Positions 52,273 to 64,000 of a stretch of DNA of 64,000 nt are shown one piece after another. A program made the position numbers and the translations under genes. The first letter of the stretch is position 1. Every line of letters begins with the position of its first letter. The notes under the pieces were generated by a model. That model saw only the letters and a list, made by a program, of their open reading frames with translations, searched no databases and was not told where the DNA came from. The DNA is taken from the NCBI GenBank assembly GCA_947561585.1, contig CANNZV010000948.1:186001-250000 (forward strand), given 5' to 3'. This DNA comes from Caprella mutica. Taxonomy: Eukaryota > Arthropoda > Malacostraca > Amphipoda > Caprellidae.

Positions 52273-53711
52273 TCATTTAGATTCCACTAACAGAACCAAC
52301 TCTGTTATTGGGCGATCAAGTAGTGTAGTAGACTGCCCACTCTTAGTCTCTACTGAGACTGACCTGACCAGATCATCTCTACTTTTCTTTACGGATCTCA
52401 CTATACCAATAGGCCAGTTGTTTCTTTTTTCACACTTGTTTTTCAGTAGGACTACGTCGCCTGCACTGATGTTCCTTTGTTTCTTGGTCCATTTCGAGCG
52501 TTCCTGGAGTCCCAAGATGAAGTAGAGTCTCCAATTTTGCCGAAAGCATTCGGCGAGATATTGAACCCTGTGCCATCGTTTAGGACCATAGGACAACAGG
52601 TCGCTGGGGTTCAGTTTCTCCAAGGGAGGTGGACTCGCATAATTCTTCAAGGTTAGGATCATGGATGGAGAGAGTGGTATTGGATCCTTGGAGTCGCTTG
52701 AGACCTACCAACATGGGGGTGTTGTTCACTACAGCCATTGCCTCCGAAAACAGTGTAGTTAGCTCATCTGTATTCAGTGTCCTTCCCCTGACTTGAGCCA
52801 TGGCACCATCTAGGACACGCTTGATAGCACCCACCTTCCTCTACCAGGCACCACCGAAATGGCTACTGTGAGGCGGAATGAAACTCCAAGTGCAGTCTCG
52901 TTTTCTGAGCTCCACTCTTACTGATTCGAATGAAGCGTCGGTTTGATTGTTTATGCCTACGAAATTAATACCTTGATCCGAATAGAAGTGCTTGCAGTTT
53001 CCTCTCGTGTTGATGAATCTTCTGAGGCCATTTGCGAGGCTTGAGGTGTCCATTCCATACAAAGGTTCTATATGGATCGCTCTTGATGCCATGCAGGTGA
53101 ATAGTACACCCCATATTTTCTTTGATCCTTTTGACTGCCTAGTCGATCTGCTAAGGACCAAAGACGTCAGTTCCAGTACTTAGAAATGGAGCTAAATCTT
53201 CTACACGAGATGGAGGGAGAGGAGACATCATCTGCTCCGCTGGCAGTCCTCTGAGCCTTCTACAGGTTACGCAGTTTGCAATGAATTGCCTCATTAATCT
53301 TGAGCCCTTTGAAATGAAGAAACCTGCTGATCTTATTGCTCCAAGGGTCAGGTGGGGTCCTTGATGATGAACGTCAGAGTGATACTTTCTGACTATCAAG
53401 GTTGAGAGACTATGTGTGGGTGGAATAATCACTGGGTGCTTCAACTCTCTGTCAAGAAGAGAATCCTTTAGTCGACCACCGACCCTAAAGACACCATTTT
53501 CATCAATAAAGGGGTCTAGAGATGCGAGTCTATGATTAGAAATAGATCTCTTGTTTGTTAGAGCTTCTATCAGATCATGGTATTCAGCATATTGGGCCTG
53601 CTGGATGAGAATCCTTAAAGGTCCTCTCCAGGCTCCTGGAAAAAGAATGAGTTTATTACATAATATAATAGAACTAAGGTCTACGATCATTATTCTGCAA
53701 ACTACATACAA
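52273..53711 (-). pseudogene. BEL/Pao integrase and C-terminal domain
   Basis: Begins with GGRLKDSLLDRELKHPVI, the HHCC zinc region (HHQGPHLTLG ... CVTCRRLRG), then, after a frame break near 53155, the core (GVLFTCMASRAIHIE, FYSDQGINFVG, PPHSSHFGGAW). The catalytic Glu that should follow Trp is replaced by a stop (near 52839). Another frame change near 52600-52660 leads into the C-terminal DUF5641-like domain (AGDVVLLKNKCEKRNNWPIG). It cannot give an active integrase. Confidence 0.88.
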
Positions 53712-53727
53712 TTTGGTTCAGTATATA

Positions 53728-55320
53728 CAGTTGCGATCAAAACTAAGGGACAAAAATTTAAAAAGCTATATCTTTATAAATATTCGTTATATAACCATGA
53801 AATTTCAGCATGTTGTAAACATATTGGTATAGTACTACATACTATAAGCACAATTGATTTGAAAGACAAATAAAAATCTTATGCCATTATTACATTTATT
53901 TGTGAATAAGTAAAGTTCAAAACTAAGGAACACATTGTTAAAAATGATTGAAAACAGATTTTGACATCCGGTTTTCTGTTATTCAGAGTAAGAAATAGAT
54001 GTGCCAAATCATTTGTAAACACTCTGTCTCGATCAATCATGGCTAACAGGCAAAAAGTTGATGATGCTCTCCGTATGACTATTGTTAAGTTGCACAAACA
54101 GAATTTTAGTGTCCGAGAGATTGCAGAAAGAGTTAATCGTTCGAAGAGTGTCCTTGGAAGAATTGTGAAAACTTAAGAAGATTCTGGCCGTGTCCTGAGT
54201 CCTAACAAGATTGGCCGACCCAGGAAAACGTCTGCTAGGCAAGACAGAGCCATCCAACGCATAGCATTAAGGGAACGTTTCACAACCGCTGCAGCAATTT
54301 CTAGGCAAATGAAAGATACAAACACTACTGATGTGTCCAAATCAACTGTCTCGAGACGCCTGCAGGAGATAGGCTTATTTGCAAGAAGACCTAGGAAGAA
54401 ACCATTGATAAGTCGAAAGAATAAAATGGCGAGGTTACAGTTTGGAAACAAACATGTGAATTGGTCTGAAGAACAGTGGTCAAAAGTGTTTTTAAGCGAT
54501 GAGAGTAAGTTTAATTTGTTTTGAAATGATGGGAAAAACTATGTAAGGAGGTCTGCAAGTGAAGTATTGAACCCAAAATGTACGAAAAAAACGGTAAAGT
54601 TTGGAGGTGGAAGTGTGATGGTTTTTGGAATGTTTTCAATTCCAGGTAAGTCTCCTCTTGTTTGTTTGAATACTCGAGTCAATGCTTCCATCTACAAAAA
54701 TATATTGGAAGATCATGTAGTACCCATTATTAACAATTCAGGCATAAATGGGGCAATTTTCATGCAGAATAATGCACCGTGCCACAAAGCTAAGAGTGTT
54801 TTGAGTTTCCTACAACAGCAAGACTTCGAAATAATGGACTGGCCAGCTCAAAGTCCTGATCTAAATCCCATAGAAAATCTGTGGAAGACACTTGGAGAAA
54901 AGGTAATGGCTCGAAACCCAGTTAACACCGATGATTTGTGGGACAAACTTCAAGATGAATGGACCAAAATCTCTGTTGATGAGAGTCGTAAACTTATCCA
55001 ATCCTTTAGTCGCAGATGTGCTGCAGTGGTCCAAAGCAAAGGATTATTCACAAAATATTAATTATTAAGCTTACTTTCTCGTTCAATGTGTTAATTTTCA
55101 AGTTTTAAAGTTTGTGTCCCTTAGTTTTGAACGTTACTTATTCACAAATAAAATTAATAAAGGCATAAGTTTTTTTATTTGTCTTTCAAATCAATTGTGC
55201 TTATAGTATGTAGTACTATACTAATATGTTTACAACATACTGAAATTTCATGATTTTATAACCAAAATTTATGAAGATACAGCTTTTTAAATTTTTGTCC
55301 CTTAGTTTTGATCGCAACTG
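53728..55320 (+). mobile_element. Tc1/mariner element with long terminal inverted repeats
   Basis: 1593 bp, bounded by TA (53726-53727 and 55321-55322). The ends read CAGTTGCGATCAAAACTAAG and its inverse, and similarity continues for about 150 bp (imperfect) to GCATAAG. It contains one transposase pseudogene. It inserted in the BEL/Pao element between RNase H and integrase. Confidence 0.93.
54039..55061 (+). pseudogene. Tc1-family transposase (DD34E type), inactivated
   Basis: One continuous frame of about 340 codons with two nonsense codons (TAA 54174-54176, TGA 54522-54524). The N-terminus is a paired helix-turn-helix DNA-binding region (FSVREIAERVNRSKSV; a second near STVSRRLQEIGL) followed by a basic GRPRK AT-hook-like segment. 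In the DDE core the first Asp is in LSDESKFN and the Glu in NPIENLW. The second position reads QNNAPCH where QDNAPCH is expected, so the second catalytic Asp is Asn. The spacing to Glu is 34, as in Tc1. It would cut and paste DNA at TA sites if intact. Confidence 0.92.
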
Positions 55321-55322
55321 TA

Positions 55323-55713
55323 TTTTATAATTTGTTTTTAAAGTTTTTTAATTCTCTGTGAGCAACATTTGAGCGAATCACTAATCTGATGCTCAAGAAG
55401 AAGATTGTACACTCTTTGTTTTGATTACAAATTCGAATTTTATAAACAAACCATGCGTTTTCGGCCTTTAATTAAATTATTTTATATATTAATCGTTTCC
55501 TAAAGTATATAAACGTTTCTATTATAATTTCATTCAATTTTATACCTTTGCACGAATATTAAAAGGATTTATTAAACCTAATACCTAGTTGACAATCAAA
55601 ACAAATGGTGTACATTCTTTTTCTTCAGGCTGAAAATTTCTTAAATTAGTAAGTCGGAAGTAAAATAGGTTTTGTAAAGTTTTGATTTTAAAAATCTTTA
55701 AAAGCATATAAAA
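55323..55713. other. Non-coding spacer in BEL/Pao between Tc1 and RNase H
   Basis: AT-rich. With 53645-53725 it forms a non-coding stretch that interrupts the BEL pol frame. On the minus strand, TTTTTCCAG precedes the resumed frame at about 53645, like a splice acceptor. Confidence 0.5.
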
Positions 55714-57598
55714 TTAGAAATACTCTACCAAATTTGATGCGGTTTGCAGCAAAATGATAAGGAACGTTAGCCTCGTTAAATAAAGCAATAAAAATATTTG
55801 CTTGGAGGGGACCTTCAAAGCAACATCCGATTGTGGTGTCAATGTAGTGGCGATTCCTCTCTTTTCCAGGAGGATGATGATGAAACGAAGGACACTTAAT
55901 ACAACACCCAGCGCTCTTGAAAGTGTACTCATCCTGTCACAAATTTCACCCAAAGAGCAGTTGTATAGCCGAGCAGTCTTAGCAGAGGTTCGCTCAGGTA
56001 GTTCCTCTGGAAGAATTCTTGGAGGTTGGTGAGAGAAATCTTCCTTCCCGTCCTGTGATTCCAACCACAAGAAATTTGGTCCTCTCAGCCAAACTGAGTC
56101 TGTCAGAGCATTCACAGACTGAGGACGTGAGGCGATATCTGCGGGATTTTGAGACGAATTAATGTAGGTCCACTGTTTAGGATCAGTCAATATGAGTATA
56201 CTGTGTACTCTGTTAGAAACATATTTGGTAAATCTTTTATTAGTGTTATTAATGTATGCAAGGACTACCGCGCTGTCACAGTAGATTCTTGAGACATCAA
56301 ATTCAAGACTTAACTCCTTTTTCACTTCGGTTAGGATTTTTGATCCGAGGAGAGCAGCGCAAAGCTCAATCCTGGGCATCGAGATGCATGATTTTGGTAC
56401 CAGTTTGCTGGCACTCAACACGAGAGAAACATTGACTCTGTTAGAAGAGTCAATCACTTTCACATAGACAACAGCACCTATGGCCACTTCAGAAGCATCA
56501 GCAAACGTGTGTAGCTCGAAGTGGAGAGTTTCATCCAAGGACGGAGGAATGTAACTGTGGCTGAGAGTTATCTTGTCGAGCCCAGATAACGAAGAGAGCC
56601 AGTCCTCCACTCTTTGACGAATTCTTCAGAGAGTGGTGTATCCCAGTCAATGGGTACCGAGTTTTCAGATCTCTTCAGAGCTTTGCGTTGTATCAGTCTG
56701 GCTTGAAGAACGACGGGGCCAACCATACCAAGAGGATCGTAAATACTATTAGACACAGCAAGTATCCCTCTTCTCGTGAAAGGTTTTTCGGGGAGTTCTA
56801 CTTTAATGAAGAGGTTATCACTCTTCAGTTGCCATGCGAGTCCCTGAGCTCTGTGAGTGGATGCGTCACATATGATCAACTCTTCAGTCATGGAAGCTCT
56901 TTCCGATTCTGGGAAGTGTTTCAGAACTTCTGAAGAATTAGAGATCAATTTGCAGAACCTGATTTTGTAGTAAGACATAATGGTGGTAATTTGTGCCAGA
57001 TATTTGACCGCATCCTCTCTGCTTCTGCATGCAGCGAGCAGATCAGTCACATACATATTCTCGGACAGGAACTTGACAGCGTCTGGACAATGATGAGCTT
57101 CAGGATGATGAGAAGTAGCGAACTTCAAGCCTGCATGAGCGAGAGCAGGACTGCAGGTGTCCCCAAATAGAGGCACACAGCCTCCGTACTGTGTAAGTTC
57201 TTTGGAAGGGTCGTTTCCTTGAACCAGTTTTTGTCCTCATCGGATAAGTAAAAATTATAGAACATGCTTTCTACGTCACCTCCAAATGCGACTTCGCCCA
57301 TTCGGAATCTCATCATCACTCTCCTCAGTCTATTGTTTTCGTCGGGCCCCTGTAGAAGAGCAGAGTTCAGGCTCACACCACGATACTTTGCAGAACTGTC
57401 GAAGACCAGTCTGGTTTTGTCTTTCTTCTTTTGAGTTACAACAAATATGGGTAGGAACCAAGACTGATGTTGTTGGGGTTCAAAAGACGGACACTCTTCA
57501 ACGTGTCCCGCCATTATGTTTTTGCCCATTGCTTCCAAACACTGAGTGAGCTTCATGGGTTGAGTTTTCAACTTATCGAGAGTACTGGGTGTGCGCAT
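55714..57598 (-). pseudogene. BEL/Pao reverse transcriptase and RNase H
   Basis: The RT N-terminal part (FVVTQKKKDKTRLVFDSSAKY, GGDVESMFYNF with the first catalytic Asp) is at 57598-57125. A frame change near 57170 leads to GDTCSPALAHAGL and the active-site box, which reads YVTDLL where YVDD is expected, so a catalytic Asp is lost. RNase H follows after a second frame change near 56600 (FADASEVAIGAVVY, RIELCAALLGSK, YCDSAVVLAYI, NPADIASR). The enzyme is inactive. Confidence 0.88.
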
Positions 57599-57874
57599 GA
57601 AAACAGGCTATTTATTATATGGCATTTTGGGGTTGTCAGATCTGAAAGGCAAGTTCATGGTGATACTACCTTTATCGTTGACATGAATAGTGTTATTGAC
57701 AATTGATAGAAATCTTTAATCGTCTCTAGATGGGGCTAATTCATAGTCATCGTTAAATTCTTTAAAGATATCATTGCATGGGAAACTGTTCTTAGGAATC
57801 AAGATTTCGGATGAGTAATGATCATGTGAAGTTTTAAGAACAGTTTTAACCTTAGTTTTAGGGATTTTATCTAG

Positions 57875-58855
57875 TCATGGTGATCCTATCAGAGTGAACC
57901 CAAGTGGTGTCTCACAAACAAAGGGTGCATGATCACCAAAATAAGTGCTCTTCATCAGATCACCTGCATCTCTACCAATTAGAATATGAGGTTTGGCTCT
58001 CTTGTCTAAATTTATAAATTTGTCAGCATAGTGAGATATATGATCAATTGATTTAACCATTTCGTGTGTACGGACTTCATAAATAGAACCAGGTATAAAT
58101 GAGCTAGTGAAAAGTTCAGGTAATTGGAAATACTTATCTTTTTGCACTCCCTTGATCCATAGGCCGCTCAGTACCAACCCTTGGTGCACTGATCTGCATG
58201 AACCAAGAGAATTTAAGACGTAGGTTTCGTCTCTGCCGATGAGCTGTAGCTCGTCTACCACTCTTTCAGACACGTATGAGCTATCGGACATATCGTCCAG
58301 TATTGCGTAAACCCTCATGGTTTTATTAGGGTTAGATTCGTGGTGGAGTTCGCAAAGTATAGTCTTTGAGCAGCTTAGTGCCCGTTCTGGGTTTCCACAC
58401 ATTACGCTACACAGAGCATTGTTGGACTCCCGGTTGTAGTTGCGAGTAGTAGTCAAGGATTGGGTTTCATCTTTGTTGCCATACGGTTTTCTTTCCGTGT
58501 GCATCAGAGTGACATGATTCCCTTTACATTTGGCACATTCCAAGTTTCCTTTGCAATCACGAGCCATGCGATCTCCCAGACATCTGAAACATAGACGTTT
58601 GTCTGAAGCAAATCTCTGCTTCTCACTCCCCGATAGTTTGAGGAAGGATCGACAATTCACTAAAAGATGACCAGGTGTACCATGGTATAGGCATGCGACA
58701 CTTTCTGGGTTTCCTCCTCTTTCTACTGTAGCGGACGCGAGAGTTTTTCTTACTGAACTTGCCTGAGTGGTAAGCTCATAATTCGGGTCTGTCATCTGTT
58801 CTAGGCTGGATTCCAAGAAGTCAATGAGCATAGAAAACTGGGGTAGGGCTCCCAT
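57875..58855 (-). pseudogene. BEL/Pao gag zinc knuckles and aspartic protease
   Basis: The knuckle region has CLYHGTPGHLLVNC, CFRCLGDRMARDC and CAKC...H. After a linker comes the protease-like domain (YAILDDMSDSSYVSERVV, then HILIGRDAG). The active-site position reads LDDMSDSS, where BEL elements usually have LDxGS. The frame continues in phase into the RT segment but with stops at about 57873, 57717 and 57609. Confidence 0.8.
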
Positions 58856-60107
58856 ATTCCCTCGACTGTACTGATGACCTCCGGACCTCCATTTCTTTTG
58901 AAGTCAATCTGGAAGCTTGGACCAGATCTGCTTTTGTCCCATCAATAGATTGAAGAGCTGAAGTTCGGGATTCGTATTCATATTAGTGTCTATCAGATTG
59001 CACACATGAATCAGATCCTTCAGTTTTGAATTAATGTTGGGAGGCCTGATAGGAGGGATTGAGCTTAATTTTTTCTGCATGGCTGAAGAGACCTTCACTG
59101 GGGATCCAAACTGCTTCTCCAAAGCTACCCATATTTTTTTCCAGAGTGAGAGAAGGTGAAGCAGCACCTACTGCTAGGTAATCTTGAACAAGTCTTTTGG
59201 GTTCACCTGTCGTATTGGCTGTGAGTACAGATATCACCTCTAGGGGACTAAGGTCTACTCCTGACATGCGACTCTGGAGAAGAAGAACCCAAGATTTGTA
59301 CTTATATGGTTCACCATCAAATGGGTTATTGGAGTCTCTGAATAATTCGTGTTTTACCAAGTAGAAGGCGGCGGCACCCTCCGTTCGAGAGGTATAGTTG
59401 TTATGGACTGTTTGTATAGGGAGTTGGTGACTGGACGTAACAGCTTCGGTTTGTATTTTGGTGTCATTGCAGACTGGTTCTGAGGGAATTGAAAAAGGAA
59501 TCTTCAATGTTGCAACTGTCGTTTTAGGTCTGACTCCTGTTGCCTGAGGTGAATCCAATGGATTTGATTCGTGCTCATGTATCATCGTGTTAGGAATAGC
59601 CTGAGTACCGTCGTTTGGTCGGGAAGTTTCTATCTCTCCAGATATAGATGGCGCACGGATGCTTAGCGTGTCGATGTTTGAAAAGAGGTCAAGATTCAAT
59701 TTTTTGAGAATGCCATTTGCCAGATCAATCAATTGTCTGACTTCAGTCCTCATCTATGTTCGCTCCCTTCTTATCTCCTGAGACTCTTGAAAGGATGCTA
59801 TCTTAGTGTATCTCTCTATTAGGGCTGTAGAGTCATTCAGGAACGCTTTCCAGACAGATTTGACCTGGGGGATCAGAGATGAGAGTTCTTCCCATTCGCG
59901 CTGAAGAGGATCAATCTGAAGAACTTAAGTTAGAGCAGCACGAGTCTCGGCATACTTGGTTGTCAACAGTGACAGATTAGGAGAGACTTCTCTCCGAGTG
60001 ACTGGAGGGGACCGTGCTGTACCCATTTTGCAGCTGAATTGTACGAGAGCCGACAGGAACCTTAGAGCGAGAAGCGTTGCTCTGACTAATCCACCAGATG
60101 AGACCAT
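58856..60107 (-). pseudogene. BEL/Pao gag N-terminal part
   Basis: ATG at 60107. In-frame stops at about 59925 and 59754 and a frame change near 59140-59160 break it, with another stop at 58904. Recognisable pieces are the linker KHELFRDSNNPFDGEPYKYKSW (DUF1759-type capsid) and LEKQFGSPVKVSSAMQKKL, then LKDLIHVCNLID. The reading frame between fragments is continuous apart from these breaks. It would form the particle shell. Confidence 0.75.
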
Positions 60108-61090
60108 ATTAATTATTAGATTAGTCAGAAATGTTATTCGAAAATGACGTCACAAATATATACGATTGTACGTCTCAAACAACATATTGTTCCATTGCAA
60201 ATATATTCATTTGGATATTCTTGATACATGAGTCTAAGGAAAACAATTATAGCCAGTGTAGAGAATAACATGAAAAGCCATTACAGAATTCAAATCCCGT
60301 ATTCACACGAGTTACACAAAGTTTTAATTTATGAAAAGCCATTATAGAATTAATTTGCAAATAACAAAGCATTGCATACACTCGACAACTGGAGCAACTC
60401 AGACAAAAATTAATATTGCGAGATGATTCGAGAGAAAAATAAAATAATGGAGGGGATTTGGAAGAAAATTGGAAGAAAAAAATGAAAAAAATTGGGGGAA
60501 AGATGAAAAGAATGTTGAATAATTTGAAGAAAATTGAAGGGAAAAGAAAAGAATGGATCGGGAACAGGACGGCAAAATGTGAAGACTAAGAAATAATACT
60601 AAGAAGGAAATAGAAGAATTTAATAATCACAAAAATATGTTGGTAATAAAAGAACTAATAAACTATTTTAGTTTGGTTATTGAGCAATGTTAGTATGGAA
60701 CAGTTATTAATACATCAACAGTTAGCTATAAGACTTGTAATAGCATATTTATGATAAGATCAATGTCCTCAAATATCGAAATAATAAATAACTCGAATTA
60801 AAGATTGATTAAATGAATAATAACTCTGTTTATGACGATTAACTAATACTCTCAGTTATCAGGAAGCTGAAAGTCTTATAAACTATATATTTGTTATGTT
60901 ACTGGAATAACACAAATCCATATCTATATGATATTGTTGCATGTTCACTATTTTAGCACCTTGAAGAGTATCGTTATTTTTCGACTGCGGAAGTGACCGG
61001 AGAATTTTAGCCGCTGTTATGTTTACTCAAACCAGCTCGTAAATCAAGGGAATTAAAAGGCCGAGATTGGGTGACTATGGCTCAGATTTT
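60108..61090. other. AT-rich DNA without a recognisable gene or LTR
   Basis: No copy of the BEL LTR, no frame and no array. An A-rich GAAGAAAATTGGAAG repeat lies at 60440-60550. Confidence 0.55.
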
Positions 61091-61127
61091 AAGTCATTTT
61101 TGGGAAGAGGAACTCCATTGTCTTGAG

Positions 61128-62045
61128 TAAATGACAATGCACTTTGTGATGGTGTGAACTGCACTTTGCGATTGTGTGAACTGCACTGTGTGATGGTGTG
61201 AACTGCACTGTGAAGTGTGTAATTGTGTGAAAAGTACTGTGTGATGGTGTGAACTGCACTCTGTGATGGTGTGAACTGCACTGTGTGATGGTGTGAACTG
61301 CACTCTGTGATGGTGTGAACTGCACTGTGTGACGGTTTGAACTACACTGTGTGATGGTGTGAATTGCACTTTGATTTGACAGGAATGAACTCCACTGTAG
61401 TGCACGAATCACTGTACTGTAGTGGATGAGTCACAGCACTGTGAGTTATGAGTCACTGCACTGTGAGTGATGAGTCAATGCATTGTGAGGGTTGAGTCAA
61501 TGCACTATGAGGTATGAGTCACTGCAATGTGAGGAATGACTCACTGTAAAATGAGGTATGAGTCATTGTACTGTGAGGTATGAGTCACTGTACTGTGAGG
61601 TATGAGTCACTGCAATTTGAGGTATGAGTCACTGCAATATGAGGTATGAGTCACTGCACTATGAGATATGAGTCACTCCATTATGAGATATGAGTCATTA
61701 TTCCGCAAGGGATGAGTCACTGCAATGTTAGGGATCATTCACTGTAATGTAACGTATGAGTCATTGAACTGTGAGGGATGAGTTACTGTACTGTGAGGGA
61801 TGAGTCACTACACTGAGGTATGAGTCACTACACTGTGAGGTATGAGTAACTGCACTGTGAGGAATGAGTCACTGCACTGTGAGGAATGAGTCACTGCACT
61901 GTGAGGAATGAGTCACTGCACTGTGAGGTATGAGTCACTGCATTGTGAGGTATGAGTCACTGCACTTTGAGATATGAGTCACTGCATTGTGAGGTATGAA
62001 TCACTGCTCTATTAGGTATGATTCATTGCACTGTGTGAGGGTGTA
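61128..62045. repeat. 22-bp minisatellite, two sequence classes joined at ~61400
   Basis: 61128-61375 has the unit ACTGCACTGTGTGATGGTGT plus GA. 61400-62045 has ACTGCACTGTGAGGTATGAG plus TC. The period is the same and half the unit is shared. The last unit returns to GTGTGAGGGTGTAACTG. Open frames here are artefacts. Confidence 0.9.
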
Positions 62046-64000
62046 ACTGTAACCCATTGTTTATTATTAATTTTAATAGTGAAGTCTTGTACATTATAAT
62101 TTCCTCAAGTAAACAATCTACTCAAACACTGTATCATTTTCATATTTATCTTGTATTTCTATCCTCGCTATGATAATATGAATAAAATCATTCTTAACAC
62201 CTCCTTCATCAAGACAATAGCAGCTTAAATAAACAAAATCTTTTCTTATGACAAACAACAAATACGTTGCTGTCAATATAAGGTCAATTTGAGTCAACTC
62301 ATTTGCGGCAATTAGTGTTTACTTTCATTGTCGTTAGATGGCTTAGCGTACCTGCGAATTTCATAATAGCTTCATCTAGCTGTGGAAATGTATCTTTGTT
62401 TGGTGTTTCCCTGTTCTTATCTTAAATAAATCACTCTAATTAATATTGATCTGACCGAGATGGTGAGAACAATTGATAGATTTAGGACAAATATAAAAAC
62501 TCTGAAGATCGAACAGTTTTATTGGTTCCGTAGTGAGTTTCACTTTTTTTATCTCTCAATATTTTCTATTTTATAAAAACTTCTCAATTTTCATTGAAAC
62601 TTTCATATTTGGACGATAGTAGGATCTTGCATCGATAGTATTAGACACACTAAGACATTAACATTATATATATATATAACGATGATCTTATTTACCCAAC
62701 TGTTCATTCTATAAAAGTAAATAACATGCAGAGGAAACAGGATTCTGCTTGTCCAATTCCCTGTAATTCTTTTCAATATTTCAGTCGTGATGCAGTTTGT
62801 GGCATTCGCGTTGATGTCGAATATTTAATTTGAATACTTCAAAAGAATGCGGTAGGGCAGTAAAAACGGAAATGGTAGCATTTGATTGGCTACAGGAATA
62901 TTTCCTTAATTAATTCATTAATATTTTATTAATTATTTGTAATTTCTTTAATTAAAAAGACAATATTAATCCAACAAAAACGATGAATATTTTAATCTGC
63001 TAATGTTAATTGTATAATCAGTTAATTATTTGCATATTTAGTGATTACTGTAATATCACATAGTTTAATAAGATAAATATTAAATATTTTAATGGTACAC
63101 ATACGTATATATTTTTTTGTATCCCACTGTCAGAGGAAAGAGTCAACTGCATGATGCTTGTTTTATAAATCACTGTGCTCTTATTACCGCTCTTTTCACA
63201 ACTCCCTACAAAATATCACAACTGTATTTGAGCTCACAGTGCATCTGGTGACAGAGTTTGTTTGTGTATGATATGTCCCCAGTTTTGAAAAAAAAACAAG
63301 ACAAGAATTGCGTTTGTACTTCCGTCATTTATACGAGAGATTTGTAATAAACGAATTATCTTCTCTCACCTCCTAAACTTTTCTCAATATTCTCTTCTTG
63401 TAGGAAACGAATATATAAATTATAAATTACAACTAAATTTAAGTATATATCCAACAAATCATTTTCTAAATTAAAATATACGTAATATCATGATATGATG
63501 ATATAATTCAATTTTGAATAACTAGATTACACTTTAATTCAAGCAGTATATCTCACTTGTTACACATCCCACGACACTCTCACTTCATAGTAGATCACAT
63601 GAGAAATTTATTGGTACAACACATCATCCGAAAAGAACTCTGAAGATTTCAATGATTGGATTGCAAGAAACTGTGAATTGTTTTGATTGTTTGGAGAGTA
63701 TAATACCTACATATCAGTTTTTAAACTTTTCCTTCCTTTCCAAGTCTTACTTTATAGTCATTGCAATGACCTTTTGTCCCCAAAATGACTGACAGTTGCT
63801 ACCACCTTTGCTTTATATTTAATAAATCTATATTCAGTTTACGCAATCTTATGGTTATTGCATGGCTTTTAGAACACTAATTTATTTACTTAAAAAGAAT
63901 AACAGGTACACTTAGTCGCTCATGATATAATTTGGAGAAGATAAGAAAACCTGATTCTGAAAATATGGAGTGTCTCGGAAATTGATTTCTTTCATTATTT
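62046..64000. other. AT-rich DNA without a recognisable gene
   Basis: Nothing recognised on either strand: no long frame, array or element end. Confidence 0.55.

Larger units (their letters stand above)
51532..60107 (-). mobile_element. BEL/Pao retrotransposon, decayed and interrupted by Tc1
   Basis: On the minus strand the order is gag, zinc knuckles, protease, RT, RNase H, integrase, polypurine tract and one LTR. The domain style (DUF1759-type gag, Cys-rich knuckles, DUF5641-type end) is BEL/Pao. Only the 3' LTR is seen; no copy of it is found upstream of gag between 60108 and 64000, so the 5' end is lost or beyond recognition. Stops and frame changes occur in every domain. A Tc1 element sits between RNase H and integrase. 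Confidence 0.88.

Noticed and set aside
60108..61090. 5' LTR of the BEL/Pao element
   Set aside because: No segment here resembles 51532-52045, and no TG...CA boundary with a primer site precedes gag.

Overview
The window looks like a repeat-dominated, AT-rich animal genome, most likely an insect or other arthropod. It has BEL/Pao, Ty1/copia, Ty3/gypsy-like and Tc1/mariner elements, spliced genes with short GT-AG introns, long minisatellites, and no bacterial operon or ribosome-binding-site structure. I recognise no ordinary single-copy host gene with confidence. Nearly everything that can be named is a mobile element, a relic of one, or a tandem array.

1-13.4 kb: the most unusual segment. 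A broken, intron-containing gene on the minus strand (about 9.6-12.56 kb) encodes a Rep protein of CRESS-DNA-virus type: an HUH endonuclease followed by a superfamily 3 helicase. Unlike a viral Rep, it continues through further exons into a long Ser/Asp/Pro repeat region, a canonical PCNA-binding (PIP) box and a basic tail. The gene and several minisatellites are bracketed by about 88-bp inverted repeats (2577-2665 and 13016-13103), each with a GC-rich stem-loop next to iteron-like motifs. The left repeat is fused to a large palindrome. This is best read as a fossil Rep-encoding transposon or endogenised replicon of about 10.5 kb. An antisense 18S rRNA fragment lies inside it (5208-5324).

13.4-17.3 kb: a palindromic MITE-like element, then a spliced plus-strand gene (15052-16425). 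It encodes the C-terminal half of a tyrosine-recombinase-like catalytic domain fused to about twelve acidic 10-residue repeats.

17.3-26.2 kb: an LTR element (17337-26153, TSD ATATG) whose interior is almost entirely minisatellites (45, 27, 42 and 20 bp). Three of them lie in one 907-codon minus-strand frame. Its right LTR is split by a 3.46-kb TIR element (22105-25568, TA duplication) with terminal GGGGCGAAT motifs and no recognisable transposase.

26.2-31.1 kb: relic DNA, including a non-LTR reverse-transcriptase fragment (minus, 28262-28600) and a 1.74-kb element built from GAGTCAAnTTGACTC palindromes (29023-30762).

31.1-49.4 kb: a clean three-level nest. A Ty1/copia element (31109-49371, minus) was hit in its pol gene by an 8.76-kb LTR element lacking pol (33528-42290, plus, tRNA-Lys-type primer site). 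Its 5' LTR was hit by an apparently intact gypsy-like element (44843-49232, plus) with identical LTRs and a GGGAAAC -1 frameshift site between gag and pol. Every insertion has a 5-bp target duplication.

49.4-64 kb: a decayed BEL/Pao element (51532-60107, minus) interrupted by a dead Tc1 element (53728-55320), then a 22-bp minisatellite (61128-62045) and AT-rich DNA with nothing recognisable.
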